From Burkholderiales bacterium (lineage in GTDB: Bacteria > Pseudomonadota > Gammaproteobacteria > Burkholderiales > Burkholderiaceae_F), in the NCBI GenBank assembly GCA_016716275.1, contig JADJWR010000002.1, forward strand, positions 1,054,001 through 1,118,000: DNA of 64,000 bases. The letters are read 5' to 3'. A program made the translations under genes and the position numbers. The stretch's first letter is position 1. Each line of letters opens with the position of its first letter. The notes below the pieces were generated by a model, which worked only from the letters and a program-made list of their open reading frames with translations, was not told the origin of the DNA and did not search any database. Shown here piece after piece: positions 62,005-64,000 of the stretch.

Positions 62005-62124
62005 CTCGTCCTCCTTGGGCAGGTATGGCCAAGAACGGGGCCTGCCGTGCAGCCGTGCACCGGCCGGCAGGACGAGAGTTTTACGAGTTGTAAGCGGCCC
62101 GCCGGCCGACCCGGCGGGTGGAGC

Positions 62125-62247
62125 AAGAAAAAAGGCCCGGCGTTGAGACCGGGCCTGAACCACCAAGGAGGAGGTGGAGGAGACAAGCTGCCCTTGCGTC
62201 GCGCCGGCGGCCCCGGATCGGCTGCCATCGCCGCGACACAAGCTACG
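62125..62247 (-). ncRNA. Candidate small RNA with anti-Shine-Dalgarno motifs
   Basis: On the minus strand: an extended -10-like TGCTAGTAT (TAGTAT at 62259-62254), then about 120 bases without a plausible gene, ending in a terminator. The terminator is AGGCCCGG pairing with CCGGGCCT (62149-62156 with 62133-62140, 8-base loop) followed by TTTTTTCTTGC. Just before it is TCTCCTCCACCTCCTCCTTGG (within 62164-62184), two to three copies of the CCUCC core found at the 3' end of 16S rRNA. The arrangement is that of small RNAs which pair with ribosome-binding sites. Promoter weak; terminator good. The rest of 62005-62437 shows nothing else. Confidence 0.45.
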
Positions 62248-62437
62248 GGATGGATACTAGCAGCCGAATCGATACGTATGGGGGTATCCGAGAGAAACGT
62301 CTAAAGGTGCTGACGTATGACAACGGTCGCATCCGGCCCGCTTGACGTTGCGCTTCGCCTTCGTTCCATCTGCCGGCCGGTTTCCTGCCGCCTGCCTGCC
62401 GCCGAGGAAGGGATGGCGGGCCGGCAGGCAGCGGAAA

Positions 62438-62758
62438 TCAGGCGAGCAGGCTGCGGAACTGCGGGTGGCGCGCCAGGTAGGCGCTGGCGAAGGAGCACAT
62501 CGGCCGCACGCGCAGTCCCTCGGCCGATGCGTGCTCGAGCGCAGCGCGCACCAGCGCCGCGCCGATGCCGCGGCCCTCGAGCGCCGGCGGCACTTCCGTA
62601 TGCACCAGGTGCATCACGCCTTCCTGCAGCCGGTAGTCGCAGCGGGCCAGCCTGCCGTCGACCTCGGCCTCGAAGCGGTGGGCCTGCGCGTTGTGAACGA
62701 CGGCGACGGCGGCGGACATCTCGGTTTCCGGCTCGCTACCCGGCAGTGGGTCAGCCAT
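62438..62758 (-). CDS. GNAT-like N-acetyltransferase (YjdJ type)
   Basis: 106 residues. Short GNAT domain: RFEAEVDGRLARCDYRL, HTEVPPALEGRGIGAALVRAALEHA (acetyl-CoA loop RGIGAA), and LRVRPMCSFASAYLARHPQFRSL, the ending of the small COG2388-type acetyltransferases. Acceptor unknown. ATG 62758 is the probable start; an ATG 13 codons later (MSAAVAVVHN) is closer to the domain. 22 bases after rhlE on the same strand. Confidence 0.85.
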   Translation of the reverse strand: MADPLPGSEPETEMSAAVAVVHNAQAHRFEAEVDGRLARCDYRLQEGVMHLVHTEVPPALEGRGIGAALVRAALEHASAEGLRVRPMCSFASAYLARHPQFRSLLA

Positions 62759-62780
62759 TTTCCACCAATCCGCCGGCCGC

Positions 62781-64000
62781 TTACTTCCAGCCCGGCGGCA
62801 GGTTGCTGCGCACGTTGCCCGGCGGCTCGTCGCGGCGGTGCTGCGGACGGCCCGGGCGGGCCGACGGTGCTGCGTCGGGACGCGGCGCATCCGAGCGCGG
62901 CTGGGCGGCCGGCTTGCCGTCGCGCTTTGGCTGTCCGGCCGGTCGTGCATCGCGCGCCTGCGTCGTCCTGCCGCCCGCCTTCTGGGCGGGCGCGCGCGGC
63001 TTGCCGTGCGGCGTGCCGCGCGAATCGGCGCGACCGCCGTTTTCCCGGCGCGGCTGGCCGCGCGGCGTGGCCGGGCGCGCATCGCGCGGCGCCGGCGTGT
63101 CGACGAACGAAGCGCTCGGCGCGGCTCCGGCCTCGAAGCCCGGCACCACTTCGCGCGGCAGCTGGCGGCGAATGACCCGCTCGATGTCGCGCAGCAGCGG
63201 CTGCTCCTCGCGCGAGACCAGCGAGATCGCCTCGCCGGTGGCGCCGGCGCGGCCGGTGCGGCCGATCCGGTGCACGTAGTCCTCGGGCACGTTGGGCAGG
63301 TCGAAGTTCACCACGTGCGGCAGCTGCTCGATGTCGAGGCCGCGCGCGGCGATGTCGGTGGCCACCAGCGTCTGCAGCTCGCCGCTCTTGAAGGCGGCCA
63401 GCGCCCGGGTGCGCGCGTTCTGGCTCTTGTTGCCGTGGATCGGCAGCGCGCTGATGCCGTTCTTTTCCAGCTGCGCGGCCAGCCGGTTGGCGCCGTGCTT
63501 GGTGCGGGTGAACACCAGCACCTGGTACCAGGAGTGCTCCTTGATCAGGTGCGCCAGCAGTTCGCTCTTGCGCTTGGCGTCGACCGGCAGCACCTTCTGC
63601 GCCACCGCCTCGACGGTCGAGTTGCGTGGCGTCACCTGGATCGCCAGCGGGTCGTGCAGCAGGCCGGTGGCCAGCGCCCGGATCTCGTCGGAGAAGGTCG
63701 CCGAGAACAGCAGGTTCTGCCGCTTCTTCGGCAGGAGCGCCAGGATCCGCTTGATGTCGGGCATGAAGCCCATGTCGAGCATGCGGTCGGCTTCGTCGAG
63801 CACCAGCACCTCGACCTTCGACAGGTCGATCGTCCGCTGGCCCTGATGGTCGAGCAGGCGGCCGGGCGTGGCCACGACGATGTCGACGCCGCGCTTCAGG
63901 GCATCGATCTGCGGATTGATGTTGACGCCGCCGAAGATCACGGTCGACTTCGGCGAGACGTGCTTGCCGTAGACGCGCACGCTCTCCTCGACCTGCGCCG
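62781..64000 (-). CDS. rhlE: DEAD-box RNA helicase RhlE, N-terminus outside window
   Basis: About 406 residues visible. The first helicase motifs (Q, Walker A) lie beyond 64000. Seen: TPGRLLDH (Ib), VLDEADRMLDMGF (II, DEAD), FSATF (III), LVFTRTKHGANRLAAQL (IV), VATDIAARGLDIE (V), VHRIGRTGRAG (VI). The C-terminal tail from about 63120 down is Arg/Pro/Gly-rich and disordered (RPATPRGQPRREN, RPGRPQHRRDEPPG), typical of RhlE. RNA remodelling in ribosome assembly and decay is the family role. Ends NLPPGWK, 22 bases before the GNAT gene. Confidence 0.92.
   Translation of the reverse strand, partial: AQVEESVRVYGKHVSPKSTVIFGGVNINPQIDALKRGVDIVVATPGRLLDHQGQRTIDLSKVEVLVLDEADRMLDMGFMPDIKRILALLPKKRQNLLFSATFSDEIRALATGLLHDPLAIQVTPRNSTVEAVAQKVLPVDAKRKSELLAHLIKEHSWYQVLVFTRTKHGANRLAAQLEKNGISALPIHGNKSQNARTRALAAFKSGELQTLVATDIAARGLDIEQLPHVVNFDLPNVPEDYVHRIGRTGRAGATGEAISLVSREEQPLLRDIERVIRRQLPREVVPGFEAGAAPSASFVDTPAPRDARPATPRGQPRRENGGRADSRGTPHGKPRAPAQKAGGRTTQARDARPAGQPKRDGKPAAQPRSDAPRPDAAPSARPGRPQHRRDEPPGNVRSNLPPGWK

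Overview
The window is a GC-rich chromosomal segment of a betaproteobacterium. Three things point there. The block murJ / rpsT / DUF3579 / argD-argF-argG is a layout typical of that class. The pyruvate dehydrogenase E3 carries its own N-terminal lipoyl domain. A PEP-CTERM surface protein sits behind a sigma-54 promoter, as in Zoogloea-type Rhodocyclales. The order or genus cannot be fixed from sequence alone. No rRNA, tRNA or CRISPR was seen.

Layout. 0-0.6 kb: the 3' end of an IS110-family transposase that stops against a palindromic repeat; an intact second copy of the repeat lies at 34.8 kb. 0.6-6.6 kb: minus-strand arginine block (Orn/Lys/Arg decarboxylase, argD, argF, a VOC protein, argG). 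6.8-11.5 kb: DUF3579 protein, rpsT, murJ, peroxiredoxin, gamma-glutamyltranspeptidase. 11.6-17 kb: acyl-CoA metabolism (SDR, CoA-transferase) and small proteins. 17-21.7 kb: a five-gene operon of TetR regulator, small and large subunits of a divergent B12-dependent acyl-CoA mutase, a MeaB GTPase fused in frame to a nitroreductase, and a PaaI-like thioesterase. 21.8-28.6 kb: exonuclease III, a glutaredoxin-like protein, oligopeptidase A and a two-component system. 28.9-34.7 kb: aceE-aceF-lpdA.

35-36.3 kb is a lower-GC island with the PEP-CTERM gene and a possible 65-residue partner. 36.7-42.8 kb: a DUF2182/DUF1326 pair, rpiA, a TIGR02117 protein and a potassium channel with a small membrane partner. 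42.9-45 kb: fadH, followed by about 860 bases made almost only of G and C (45.06-45.92 kb), which is most likely a sequencing or assembly fault. 46-50.7 kb: minus-strand run argA, yggX, an orphan molybdenum hydroxylase large subunit and a cysteine hydrolase. 51-55.4 kb: SDR and hrpA. 55.4-62 kb: adenylate cyclase/TPR protein, DUF454 protein, TPR protein, lipoprotein, a frameshifted FecR/DUF6600 protein and a small exported protein. 62-64 kb: a candidate small RNA with anti-Shine-Dalgarno motifs, a GNAT protein and a truncated rhlE.

The most promising material is the mutase operon, whose active-site pocket fits neither methylmalonyl-, isobutyryl- nor 2-hydroxyisobutyryl-CoA mutase and whose chaperone is fused to a flavoenzyme. 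Next come the IS110/repeat junction at a CT dinucleotide, the sigma-54-driven PEP-CTERM unit and the candidate small RNA.
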